From positions 18,251,075 to 18,315,074 of the forward strand of contig NC_089319.1 of NCBI RefSeq assembly GCF_036669915.1: a DNA stretch of 64,000 nt. Direction: 5' to 3'. Positions 14,118 to 25,882 of the stretch are shown here, piece after piece (within the stretch, counting starts at the first letter, position 1; every line of letters begins with the position of its first letter). The stretch comes from Pocillopora verrucosa. Taxonomy: Eukaryota > Cnidaria > Anthozoa > Scleractinia > Pocilloporidae. The notes under the pieces were generated by a model, which was not told the origin of the DNA, made no database searches, and saw nothing but the letters and a program-made list of their open reading frames with translations. The translations under genes and the position numbers were made by a program.

Positions 14118-15675
14118 ATTGAAAGAATACTTGATTTGCGAGAGACTGGAGGATAGATAATGGCAAATGAGGAACGTGGAACTGGGATGGAAACTCGAAA
14201 TAAGGCGATCAAATGTCGTAGAACTGCTTTGAAAAAACTCCAATTTTTCACAGATCAGAGGGGCCTTTACATTCTCCTGATATATTTTAAATGTGGTTCA
14301 AGGTGCTAACAAGGAAGATTAGGCTACCTACATATCAGCAAAATTCATAATTGTCTCTTGCATCAAGTCATGCAAACCCTCATAGTGTCTCAGGGTAACA
14401 TAACCATGCCAAACTCTCCTGTGCCACCCCTCCCAATGAAGTTTTGTAAACACAAAAGGTCAGCTATCGCAAATGTAAATGCTCATAACGTCAACAGGTC
14501 AACGCCTGCAGAGTTAAACAAAGTAAGTAAACCAAACAGTTTGCATGGTGTATATAGTTACACTTTTTTATTTTACCTAATAACTAACAAAAATAAGCAT
14601 TAAGAACAGTTAATCAGGTGTTTGCTATCCAAACATCACCCATAACCATAAACTTTGCGTGTGCTTTCTGTTACAACAGATGTTCACCCAAGTGACTTCC
14701 ATGCATATCCTATTTTAGAACACTTAATTTCTGGAATACTGTGTTCTAGTTGGCTGTAATTTTCCAGGTGAGAATTTTCAACCATGCAAAATAAGATTCA
14801 CATCGGCCTAAGTGCTTGTTCTCTGAGATTGTGCACTCCCCTTTAAACCAAGCTATGGTTTGAGCAGTATTCTACAACCCACATATCACTGAGCTCACAT
14901 TATTACTATGCCGCATTTAGCTGTTAAATAATGTCTGCCTGTCTATCTGTCTGCCTTTTCCCTCCTTGCAGTTTTAAGAGAAAAAAGAGAATCAGGTTTT
15001 CTTGAGTAGTAGTCCCTATCACTAACTGGCCCCCTTTACATCATTTTGAGTTTCTTGTGGGATTACCCATGAAGAAAATACTTTTTATCACTAGATTGAC
15101 TTATTCCTTTTCTTTAAGTCTAAATCATCAAAAATATCCTGGCCAAAATTATTCTGTAAGTGTCAGGGAGAAAAAGAAGTCATATACATGATTTATATCA
15201 TGTACCTTTAGTAACTTATCATTTAAAGTTATCATCTTTGGAATGTCTGTTATTTGTAAATATAGCATGATATAGAGACACAGCACCTTACACTAAACAA
15301 TTTATTTTCCCGAGAATCTATGTTATTTGCTAACATGCAAATTAAGCAGATGGAGACAAGCTCCTTACACTTCACCATCTATTTTCCTTAGAATGACTCA
15401 ACTGTCACAAATACTTCATATCATTGGCTTTTACAAATTAAATATCTACCAGAGGACCCCCCAGCATGAAACAGTGATCATTTATCAGAGAACTTACTTC
15501 TATTATGGCTAATGAATTACATTCCCTAATTTGATTATAAAGAAAACCAATGAATGGAGGAAACCTCCTGATCCACACAACAAAACCCACAACCTTCTGC
15601 CTTTGTTTTATATTTTCATAATCACAAAAACTTGCCTAATTGTTTAAATAGATAGGCTATGAAGTCATCTGATTG
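14118..15675. other. Intergenic region upstream of the methyltransferase
   Basis: This stretch contains the 5' region of the minus-strand methyltransferase and the 3' end of DCTN5. Small open frames (for example 14358-14603) have no recognisable content. No repeat or RNA gene was identified. Confidence 0.5.
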
Positions 15676-18452
15676 TCATTTCTCTTCTGAAATGGGTAGA
15701 AAGTGTTGGTAATAGTCTTTCGTTTTCTCTGTCATAATTTCCTGCATACATTCTGGTAATTCTGCTGAGAACACACCTGACAAGAAAGCACCGTAAGTGA
15801 GTTGTTTCACTTTGTTATAATTAACATCTAAACACCAAAGTGAGGGTGGCTTATGGTGGAACACCACTGGCCACTGACATTGAGGTGAAAAGTCACTTTA
15901 GTACAATGTGATATTAAAACAGTGAGTTAATATAGCACAAAAAGATGATTTTAACTCATTTAGTCATTGAAGGATTAAAATATTTTCAGGTGCAAATCCT
16001 ACTCGACTTGCTTGGAGTTGAACAACAAAGGATATTTGGACTTTGAGTAGCCAATCAGAGCATGCCTTCAATGCTAACCACTGTTTTACTATATGCTAAT
16101 TATCATTGATCCAATTTGAAAACATTTCTCTTGTGTCTTTTAATTGCTGGTCTGTGATTCATCTATGATAAATCACATCAACTATGTAAAATCTGAAGCT
16201 TTTAAGGAGAAAAAGTCATCCAAAGTAATAGGGTAAAACAAAGAAACTAACAGGCAAGTGTGAAAGAATACCCATAAAAAGTACTATGTTTGAGGAGATT
16301 AATGTTTGTGTTCAGTTATCAACAAACGTTCTCCAGGGTTTCTGATGAAAATCCCCTAACCCTTTAACTCCCAGGATCTGATTGTTAATTCTCCCCTCTA
16401 GCTACTACACATTTCCTTGTAAATTAGTTGCAAGAATTTGGTGTTAGATCAAGATAACAACTTCTACCTGATACATTTGAGTACTCTCATTACCTGTTTG
16501 CTAGATTGTGGATAGATATTTTAGGGAGAGGTTACATGTGAATCACTTCTGGGAGTTGAAGGGTTAAGGGCACAGACTAATCAAAGTGTTGGATGACATA
16601 TGCAGGATTTTGTTACAATGAAGAAATAGGGGTGTGCACAATATGATTTGAACAATCAGTTGAATGTATTCTCTGAAGGAACTGTTGTTGTTGATCAAGG
16701 CTTAAGTTTTGTTAACCTGAGGAGAAGTAAGCATCAGAGTCAGGTGAGGAGGTGGTTCAGTTCAATTTAGTCATAATGGGAACTAAAGTTGTACAGAAAA
16801 ATTGGTGACATACCTGGTGAGCCTGAATACAGAGTAAAAGGTGGAACAACAGTTTCAGGGGGGAGGACTGTGTTATCAGCTATAGCACAACAATCTTTTA
16901 ATACACTTCGGCGACCCTTAAAAAGACATCAAACAGAGAAACGGTAATCCTTTACTTCAATAATTGCAATTATTATTTGTATTTCTTGGGCAGTTTTGAT
17001 TTGATCCTTTAAAATAACTCCTCTAAAAAATAAGAGGAGCAGCATGATGTGAAATTTTGAATTCCACATTTTCTGTCCAAATTGAAAAATAATTCATCTC
17101 AAGACTTTATTGTTAGGTGTCATCCAAATATTCTTGAGAGAGGGACTAGTCCAGCAGATCATTAACATGTGGTAAAGGAAAATTTAAGGAATATAAATAT
17201 GAGGACTTCAAATCTGTGGCTCAATCCTTCTTTTTTTCAGATGAAGAAATTTAGTACCAAGGTAATACAATGTTAGCTTAGGATGAAATATGATCTTGAA
17301 AAATGTGAATGCATTTCAACCCAACATATTCAAGACAAATTGCATACAGGCTGTAAGTTAATTAATGCATTTTAGAACTAGGTAGACATATAGACCAGTA
17401 TTATTCAAAAGAAGATATTCTCATCAGAAGAAAGTTTAGCTAGTAGTAATTTAGTAATCTACTGTTTATAAGGTATACTTTAATTTTCAAACTTACAATT
17501 ACACAGTTTTTTCCTATGTGGACATAAGAACCAACTTGAGCAGCATTGATGACACAATCCTCTTCAATAATAACATGGTCTCCAATATGGAGGGGAAAGA
17601 ATGCAACTCTAAATACAAATCAGAAGAGAAGTACAACCAATTTAGTATTCTTGAGATATAACAGTATAGTTCTAGCACTTGAAAAGCAAGCCATTAAGTT
17701 GTAAAAAATTCCATCTTCCCTAGTAATTACTTAATAATAACTAATAATTAATAAGGCAGAAATGTTAAGAAATGTTAACCCTTTGACCTCTTCAAATGAC
17801 CAGCATCTAATTTCTCCCTACAGAATCACCCCTGAATCACATATTAAGGTCAGGAGAATAAAGGAAATGATCACCTACTAAAGAAGCTCTTGATTGTTAA
17901 ACAAGTTCTCCTTGTCAGTACTTTAGGAAATGTATAAAGAACAGTATAGAGAATATGCATACTGATGTTTGGGCAAAGAGGGTTAATAACAAAAAACAAC
18001 ACAAACCCTTTGCTGAATTTCTTAAATGGCGGCCTAATTACACTTCTTTTACTGATCACGCACTGTCTTCCGATTCTGACATTTGCAAGATCTCCACGTA
18101 AAATACAATCCGATTGAATGATTGTCTGAAAGAGGGATTAATATTGTTGATCAGTAAACAACTTTCAATGATATTTGATGACAGTGAATAACCACTCCGA
18201 TTTCATAAGACCTACCTTTCCGTTTAAAACAATATTTTGACTCCCACAGAGAACTGACTGACGGCTTACTTTATTTCCTGATGCCTGAGTAACAAATAAA
18301 CAAGTTTAACTCCTCGTGAAGAATGGAGAATGCCTCCAGATGGTTCATGCACACGCCTAAATTGAATCATGTAGGGTTTCAAATCAACGATCTGTTACAC
18401 TTACAGTTTCTATATATTCTGCTTTGTTGTAATACACGTCTTTTTGCTCCAT
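15676..18452 (-). CDS. DCTN5: Dynactin subunit 5 (p25), 183 aa
   Basis: Six minus-strand exons, 18452-18405, 18284-18216, 18125-18007, 17608-17497, 16916-16814 and 15776-15676, total 552 bases, giving 183 aa plus stop. Human p25 is 182 aa. The protein starts [20 protein letters not shown], and continues through [38 protein letters not shown] and [12 protein letters not shown] to [17 protein letters not shown], ending [13 protein letters not shown]. The repeating hexapeptide pattern predicts a left-handed beta-helix. In the family, p25 sits with p27, p62 and Arp11 in the pointed-end complex of dynactin and helps recruit dynein cargo, especially early endosomes. An alternative reading through the donor at 18006 gives a short tail (FVLFFVINP) that is intronic. 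The start codon is 416 bp from the divergent peflin start. Confidence 0.93.
16357..16567 (+). repeat. Dispersed repeat family A, full-length copy
   Basis: This is the best copy in the window. It begins TAACCCTTTAACTCCCA and ends TGGGAGTTGAAGGGTTA, giving 17-bp terminal inverted repeats with one mismatch. It is about 211 bp long with no coding potential, which suggests a MITE-like non-autonomous element. It lies inside the DCTN5 intron between 15777 and 16813. Confidence 0.75.
17776..17985 (-). repeat. Dispersed repeat family B copy
   Basis: It is bounded by TTAACCCTTTGACCTC and AAAGAGGGTTAA and is inverted relative to the copies at 4651 and 62733. It lies in the DCTN5 intron between 17609 and 18006, overlapping an intronic open frame that has no protein meaning. 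Confidence 0.55.
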
Positions 18453-18868
18453 TTATCAGACCAAGTTTACGCTAACAAGGTTAGTTGGTATAATATGCTT
18501 GGTTCATATCCCTGTTACTTCGTGTACAGAAATGACCAGGCACTATTGTCGTGGAAGGCTGGGTTCTAAATGTGGCCCAATTGTCTAGGGAGGGTAGGGC
18601 TACTTTTCCTATGTACATTTTAATTATCCATAATTGCTTAGATTAAGAGGTTCTTTATTTTCTCAGATTCCTCATAGAAAATTTTCACTCTTTCTTACTG
18701 TTTAAAATTGGGTAAAATAAGTGAAAGGTCTAAATAAGTATCATGGTTTGAATATCAAGAATGGATTTCCCGTCTCCTCCCTAGTAGAGAATGTCTTTTG
18801 TTCATTTATCCTTATTCCTGGCGTCTCGATAGCTCGTGAACACGATTTGCAGCACTTTCTTTACCTTT
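18453..18868. promoter_or_regulatory. Putative bidirectional promoter of DCTN5 (-) and peflin (+)
   Basis: Only 416 bp separate the two divergent start codons, so both 5' UTRs and both core promoters must lie here, unless an upstream noncoding exon exists. No TATA box is convincing. The assignment rests on gene geometry, not on identified factor sites. Confidence 0.55.
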
Positions 18869-21800
18869 ATGGCCTGGAATCAACCTCCTCCGGGACACCA
18901 GCCTGGTTATAATCCAGCTTATGTACGTATTGTCAAATACTTTCTAAGTTCTTGCTTTTGCCACGAATTCTTCGAATGTTTTTGAAACATCGTTACATGT
19001 TAACATCTTCCGGAAGATAGGCTAGTGTATCTCGTTCTTGAGTAGTTAAAAAGCCGTTTCATTCTGTTATGTAACTGCTCTTGTGTTTATGCACTATAAG
19101 CAAACCTCGTTACCTGCATATCAGGTTATGTTAGTAAGTCTACTCCACGTTCATGGATTACTTAGATTGTAATCAAGTTGGCAGTTGATAACTCGAATGC
19201 ATTCGTTCAGCTCAATCGATAGACAAATTGCTAACAAGACAATTTTCATCTCACACCAAGTTAGATTAAACTGTTTGCTATGTTTTCTGTTTATTTTGTG
19301 ATTTCATTATTGACGCATATGAAAGATTGCTAAATGAAAGCTATCATAGTCGTCATTTGGCAGAAAGACTGACACATGGCTTTAAAGAAAACAGCCTTTT
19401 TCCGCTTGCATTATGTTTGGTGAAACTTGTTATTTTTGAGCCCTGTCACAAAAGGATGCAACAGCCCAGTAAATAAAATTTAATTGTAAGAAATGAGCAA
19501 AGTTGGATTCCTCTAAAACATGATGGATTTGGTTGTTGTCTTGTCAAAGGGAATGTCATGGATTTTTACCCTAGCATGTTGAAAATGAAACAAAAGTTTT
19601 ACTAGCTGTCAAGGGGTAGTTTAGGGTAAGGTGCATTCATTTTACAGAAAAAGGCCTAACCAGAGGCTTTTGCCCTGTTATTGAAAAAAAAGGCTTAAAA
19701 ACCCATCATCACCTTGAATACACTGTAAGATTAGCATGGTTGAAATTTTTTAGGAAATAAAAGCCAGTGAAAATGTTGTATTCAACAGATGTACCCCTTT
19801 AACTCAGAAGAAAAAGAAGACAAAGCTACTTATGAAAATGTTAAAAGAAGAATGCTCAGGGTGCAGGTTATTGTCTTAAGGCAGAAAATCTTGAATAGTT
19901 TTCTCTCTTTATTAAAACAGGGTGGGCAGTACAATTATGGTCAACCACAGGGATATCAACAGCAGAACCCATATGGTCCTCCACCTCCAGCATCACAGTA
20001 TCCTCCTGGTTATCAAGGGGGGTGGGGAGGCCGTCCAGGTCCTCCTCCTGGGGTTGATCCAGTCCTCTGGGATTGGTTTCAGGTAAAGTAAACAAAACCT
20101 TTACTAAAGAAATACTTTGTTGGTACTCTCCTTTGATAGGATGTTATTCTGGGGTAGGTTCCTCCCTTCCAATTATCTGTATATGTTTCTTGGACAAGAG
20201 ACCTATTTAGCTTGTATGTTTTGTTTACCCCTTTCCAGTCTTGCAATGATACTTTAAATGACTATTTATTTCAAATTTCCTGTTATTCATGTGTATTTAT
20301 ACAAAAGGTAAAGCTGGGAATTCCCTTGTGACCTGAAATGGATGAACAAAACATGCTAAGGAGGTCTACTCTGCAGTTATCTTGTATTGAGAGAGGCTCT
20401 GTAGAAGTTAAATTCCTTCTTTTAGAATCAAGACTCGAGTTCCAGTTTTCAAGGCTTGAAGAATTTATTGAGGATCTCGCCTGAAAATTTTGTAAAATGT
20501 GCTATAAAGTAGCCAACAACTACATCATTATATATGTTCATATCTGTTTGATTTTAAATGAATAATGACTTTTAAGCCTAATTTGGTTTCAGGCAGTTGA
20601 TCAGGATAGATCTGGAAAAATAACTGCCAAAGAATTGCAGCAAGCTCTCTTAAACAACAACTGGTCGCAGTTTAATCCAGAAACTTGCCGACTAATGATT
20701 GGCATGTTTGACAAAGATCAGTAAGTACCTCTGTCTTGAATGCCACCCTGCCTGTGCACCTATTGTCAGAACTGTTGTCATAATACACAGCACCATTGTT
20801 TTGTTAGTTTCACTGACATATAAAACCAGTCTACCTGGAGAATTGGTGAAGCTGCTGATTTGAAGTCAGCTTTGTTTATTTGTCTTGAAGAGAACTACTC
20901 CACATAATGTTATAAAAAAATTTGTTAAACTTATGATACTGATCATCTTTTTCAATAAATGTGTGTAAAATTTACCTTTGTAGATCTGGCACAATTGACA
21001 TTCATGAATTTTCAGCACTGTGGAAATACATCCAGCAGTGGAAACAATGTTTTGACAGGTAATGCTGAATCATTTATTAACTTGATAAGCAAGATATGGT
21101 ACAGAAGTTTGTAAGATAATATATTGGTGTTTAAAATAAAATTTCAGTGAGCTCAATCACTGCTATTAATTTCCATAAACATATAAATGTGTGTGAAAAT
21201 GAATTCAATTATGAGTTCAGGTTTTTAATACAGCTGTATCACTTTTCCTGCTCCAATTTTTAGGCTGCATATGTAATAAAAGAGTGGTGAATATATTTGA
21301 TTTATATGGGGAAGGTGGATTTACAGAGATATGACTTAGTGGATATTTGTTAAGCAAAAAATGGTCTGTGTCTAAGTGAAAATAGGTTTGACTAGAAAAC
21401 TTAAATGGTAGCAGCCAGAAATTTTTCAAGCTTTTAGGTAGGATTTAATAAGTGGTCCTCAGCAGGATGTTAGACATCATTCACATGTGATTTGTCATTG
21501 TGATAGCCATCCATTTGATAGATACATGAGATTTTACTGTTTTTAATTCTGAGCTTCTTTTAATTATGATAACCTTGTCAGTGTCTTGGAATTCTTATGG
21601 GTACAAAAACTACATGTTGATCTCAATTAAAAAAAATTTGTTAATATTAAGAATTCTCTTGATTATATATTCTGTAATCATTAAAGTTTCTCGTTTATTA
21701 ATTCGCCAATAAAGCTTTGATCGTGACCGATCAGGAACAATTGATGCTAATGAACTTCAAACAGCCTTCACAAGCTTTGGATACAGATTGTAAGTTAATG

Positions 21801-22999
21801 AGTTTGCCAACTCTGAGTTACTTCAATTGTTATGTTATTTGGTTTGTCTTAGTGTATCTAAAACTCCTTTCAGTGACAATAACTTGGACCCAACTAGGAC
21901 ATGAACCTGGACTTCTTGACTCAGAGTCCACATTTTTTAACACTAGGCCACTGCATCCACTGTCAGGGTTATCCTTGACTCGTGCAGTTAAAACCTGTCA
22001 GAGACACTGGAAATGAATTCTGATAAATGTTTAGGTCTTCATCACTTCTAGTTTATTTTTCTTGATAACCTAAACAAGTGGTGCCCTCACAAAACCAACA
22101 AGCAGAAGCTATAGGAAAAGGCTGCTATATCTGAAAGTGGAGAAATAGTTGAAGGCACTAATTTGATTGTTTTTCTTTTTTTCAGATCACCAAGTTTCTG
22201 TAATCTGTGTGTGCGCAAATTTGATCGCTTGAATGTTCACACGATGAAGTTTGATGACTTCATTCAGTGTTGTGTTATGCTGAAATCTTTAACAGATGCT
22301 TTTAGGAAACATGATCATCAACAGACTGGCACAGTTACCATCAATTATGAACAGGTAAGAAAGTGATGGGTTGTAATTTGTTAAAGTTTTGACAAATCAG
22401 TCCTGTAGTGAAACAAGTTTTTTCTGAATTGTTTCACTTTAATTTTTCACCTTGGTATATTGTATAAGACCAGGTAGGAAAAGGAACGTGTAATGTGTGG
22501 GACTTTTGAGCAGCTGTAAAGAGCAGACCTGTCCTGTTCTGATTTATATGTTCAGCTGGAAAATGATAAACTTCATTTATCTATGAATTTGTTGTTGTTG
22601 TCGATATCTTCATTTGACTACCAGTTAAAAATAGGTAAGAAAATCATTAACTCTCTCACAAAGCACTTTTAAAGGTTCCCTGACATTTGAACCAGGATGG
22701 AAGCACTTTGCTTCCCAGGAAACATAATGAAGGCTTTGTCATTGGTTGTAATTGGGATTGTGATCTCCTTGAGTTAGCTTGAAAGTACTAAAGGGAGACT
22801 TTTGTATAGCCAGTGATTTGGGAAAAGGCCAAAATTTTTACAGAACTGCACCCTGTATGGTTTTCCAGTAATGCTTATGTTGGTTTTTGAAATTGCCCTA
22901 TGTCTTATATCTAGGAAATTTGATTTCCATGAATTCTCATTCAACATTTTATTTCAGTTTCTAGAAATGGTGCTTGGGCACACTTTGAGTGGAACATAA
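18869..22999 (+). CDS. PEF1: Peflin, penta-EF-hand protein, 234 aa
   Basis: Seven exons (18869-18922, 19921-20082, 20593-20720, 20984-21058, 21715-21789, 22186-22354, 22958-22999) join to 705 bases ending TAA. The N-terminus is a Gly/Pro/Tyr/Gln-rich tail ([18 protein letters not shown], then [18 protein letters not shown]). Five EF-hands follow: [15 protein letters not shown] (EF1), [14 protein letters not shown] (EF2), [14 protein letters not shown] (EF3), a degenerate EF4 ([15 protein letters not shown]) and EF5 ([17 protein letters not shown]). The order and the [12 protein letters not shown] helix match peflin rather than ALG-2 or sorcin. Human peflin (284 aa) has a longer tail. In the family it heterodimerises with ALG-2 through EF5, acts at ER exit sites and serves as a Ca2+-responsive adaptor of CUL3-KLHL12. 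An AATAAA at 23291 is a plausible polyadenylation signal. Open frames at 19789 and 22163 are exon fragments read into introns. Confidence 0.92.
21870..21970 (-). mobile_element. tRNA-derived SINE fragment in a peflin intron
   Basis: On the minus strand the sequence reads like a tRNA: an A-box-like AGTGGCCTAGTGTTA, a GTGGACTCTGAGTC anticodon-stem region and a B-box-like CAGGTTCATGTCC, followed by SINE body sequence (GTTGGGTCCAAGTTATTG). It is not an intact tRNA. It lies between the exons ending 21789 and starting 22186. Confidence 0.55.
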
Positions 23000-25882
23000 C
23001 AATGTTGATATGCTGTGTTGAACCTCTGACTCTCCAAGTAGTCCTCCAGGCAGTATGTCATCTTTTGAAGGGTTTCACTGGCTTGCACTTCAAAACTGCA
23101 AGCTAAAAGTACTAAACCTTACTTACTATAGGTACAATTAGAATATCATTTTAATAAATTGTGTAATCTTGGGTATGACATAAATGTTTTCCTTTTACAA
23201 AATCAGGGGAAGTGTTTAGGATGAACTGTATTTACCTGTAGGTTATTAAAATCTTTGTTGTCTGTTTCCCCAGTGTCTGCACTTGTTATGAATAAATGGG
23301 GGGAACTTCTGTTTTCTTTTGGATTTAAATTAGCTCTTCAAAAATAGAAAGACAGTGCAATTATATTTAGATTTTTTTTCATTGTCATTTGCTTAAGACA
23401 TGCTTTTAAATGGGACAACCATAAAGTTTTTTTATAGGAGAGAGCTTTACAACAGCCTCTATAGCATATTTTATTGTATATTAGACCACATAATTTTAAG
23501 TTTACAAGCAATGTTACTCCTAGCAGTTTTTACAAGTTGTTTGTTAGCCCTTTGGTGTTAGCAATATTGATATTCTGTAGTATTAAGTGTTGTCTAGATA
23601 AGATATATTACACTGTTTCTGCAAGAATATGTTTTTGTTTTTCTGAGTTGGAGTAGACAGATTTGTCTAAAAGGCATTGTGTTGAGTGTCAAGTTTTTAA
23701 GTCAATCCATATTTTCTTCTCTGGGGCATCTTGAAGTGGTGACTGAAGTAGCCAGTAAAACAATACAAAGTAACCAGTGAGGTTGGTTGCCTGCTGCTTC
23801 TCATCAAGTAGAATTTTAGGTTTCATAGAAGCCTTCCTGATGAAGGAGTGGAAAATAACATTAGGTAGTACTTCTTATTTTATAGAAATTTTTCTGCTCA
23901 AATTACCAAAATTACTTATCCTTGAAGTGCATCAATTTAACATCTTACATGACTAAGTCATAAATTACTAGAGAGATTCTCATTTGCAGAATCTAATACT
24001 TTATTTGCAGGGTTCCTTCTTGGGTACTAGGGCTGGTCTGTAATTTATACATGGTGACAAGGTACATAATTTTGTACAGAATATTCATCACTGGCTGCCA
24101 AACTGAAAGATATGCAAAATGTCTCCCAAACATCCTGTTATGGCTGGTTATGCCAAGTTATCAATTGAGTTTTTTTCTCTTCCACAATCAGGCAGAGAGA
24201 GCTCTGTAAGTCCCACTAACCAGTCTACTTTAAGTTGTCTATTACCAAAAAAAATTACTTAGCAGTGAAACTATAGGTAGTCTTGCCCTGTATCAACCGT
24301 TTTATGTTAATAAATGTTCTTCTGAAAAAACCCGCTTTCTAGGAGTCTAGCTAGGGAGATTTTCCCTTTCATTATCACCCATATCTCCAACAAAATTCTG
24401 ATTAGTTCAAAACTTTGCCAAAGATGTGCCTACAACTTGCTACAGCTGAAGATTGTAAGTTCAAATTTGAACCTCAAGGGTGTAAGACACTTCTGTTTGC
24501 AAGAGAACATAAGTACAATGCATAACAGTTTACCAATGTAGAATTCTTTAAGACTCCTAAGGAATTTTCATAAATTCTTTTCTTTCCCACCTGAAGCACC
24601 TTTGAGTCCAATCTTGCATGACCTAAATTTTTTAAACTGCAAATTAATGATTAAGGGGGAGGGTGTTTCAAATATGACCCCATACTCATCTCTCTAGTCA
24701 CTTAAAAATACAAATATCTCTTGCTTTCAAGGAACTTGTGGCAAATGATACCAGTTATTTATCTAAAAGAGATATTTTTTACAATTACAGTTTCTTTGAG
24801 CTTTTCACCCTAGCTCTCTTTCTCTTATACGACCCTACCCTTGATAGTGGTTAAGTCCCAGTCTTACCTCTGTCTTTGTAAACAATCAATAAACATGGCG
24901 GACACAGCGACTTCGAATGGAGTATCGCTGCTGTTCAAAAATTTGACCGCGCGGGTTAGATTTAAATGTGAAATGATGGCAAAGATCGATGCCTGAAGTC
25001 TTCCAAATTTGAAAGGTAAAAAAGACAATGCAGGTGTTACGAAGGTTTGCATAGTTTTACACCCGTTTTACTGTGATCTTGTGTTGTTATGATTGTTGAT
25101 ATCTTGATCGATGGTCTGTTTTTCGATTTCCTAAGTTAAGCATTTCTGTCCAAGAATTCTGAAGCAGCCTCAACATTTGAAGAGTGCTTTAGGAGTATTA
25201 GAGCCTTTGGAAGGAACGGCGTCACCTTGTTCCTAAAGAATTCACCTAACACAGTTTTGTCAGGGAACCCCACCCCAAGATCCCAGCCCCTACCCCTGTA
25301 AAAGACACTTGTAATCAAAAGGTCACCACTCTCATATACCTGGCACAATAAAACCTAAGAAAACTGCATCCCTTTTCTGCCCTAAGAGAAGTGAAAACAG
25401 ACAGAACCTTAAATAGATAGCGGAGCAACTTTTCCCTTGAGCCACCTCTAAAATAAGCAAATAAATTTACTAGGTAGGCACTTTTAAAACCTGACAACAG
25501 TATTCCAGAATCTCTTCACAGACTGACATATATGGTACCTGTACTTATAGATCTTAAAACATCACCAGCTTAAATGAGAGGTCCCCTATCAGTTGAAAAA
25601 TTGATAATTTATAAAAAGTACTCCCCACTGGATGATAGAGCATTCCCCCATGTAGCCATCTCTGCTGCCCTTCATAAATAGTTTTTGCATTGAAAAGTAT
25701 TCTGAGGTTTGATATTCAGTCCAGCATAGCCCCACTCACCACTCATGCTGTCCTGAAAACATTGTTTTAACATCTGGTTGGAGAGTCTGTGAATTATTAC
25801 ACTCAATTTTTGTAAACCTATTGAAAGCAGACTTTTGTTTCTGTAATTTTATAACTTAATGTTTTCTACCTTTTAAAGAAAA
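23000..25882. other. Intergenic region between peflin and SMYD4, with candidate SMYD4 leader
   Basis: The left part is peflin 3' UTR (AATAAA at 23291-23296). Near 24895 there is ATGGCGGACACAGCGAC, a GC-richer stretch that looks like a promoter-proximal first exon, with a donor-like AAAGGTAAAA at 25011. That frame closes after 33 codons and does not splice in frame to the main ORF, so it could be a noncoding exon with an upstream ORF. A possible acceptor (TTTTAAAG) lies just before the SMYD4 ATG. No other gene was recognised. Confidence 0.45.

Noticed and set aside
24895-24996. Upstream coding exon for SMYD4 (ATGGCGGACACAGCG...)
   Set aside because: The frame closes after 33 codons, and splicing to the acceptor before 25883 does not keep frame. 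It was kept only as a possible noncoding leader.
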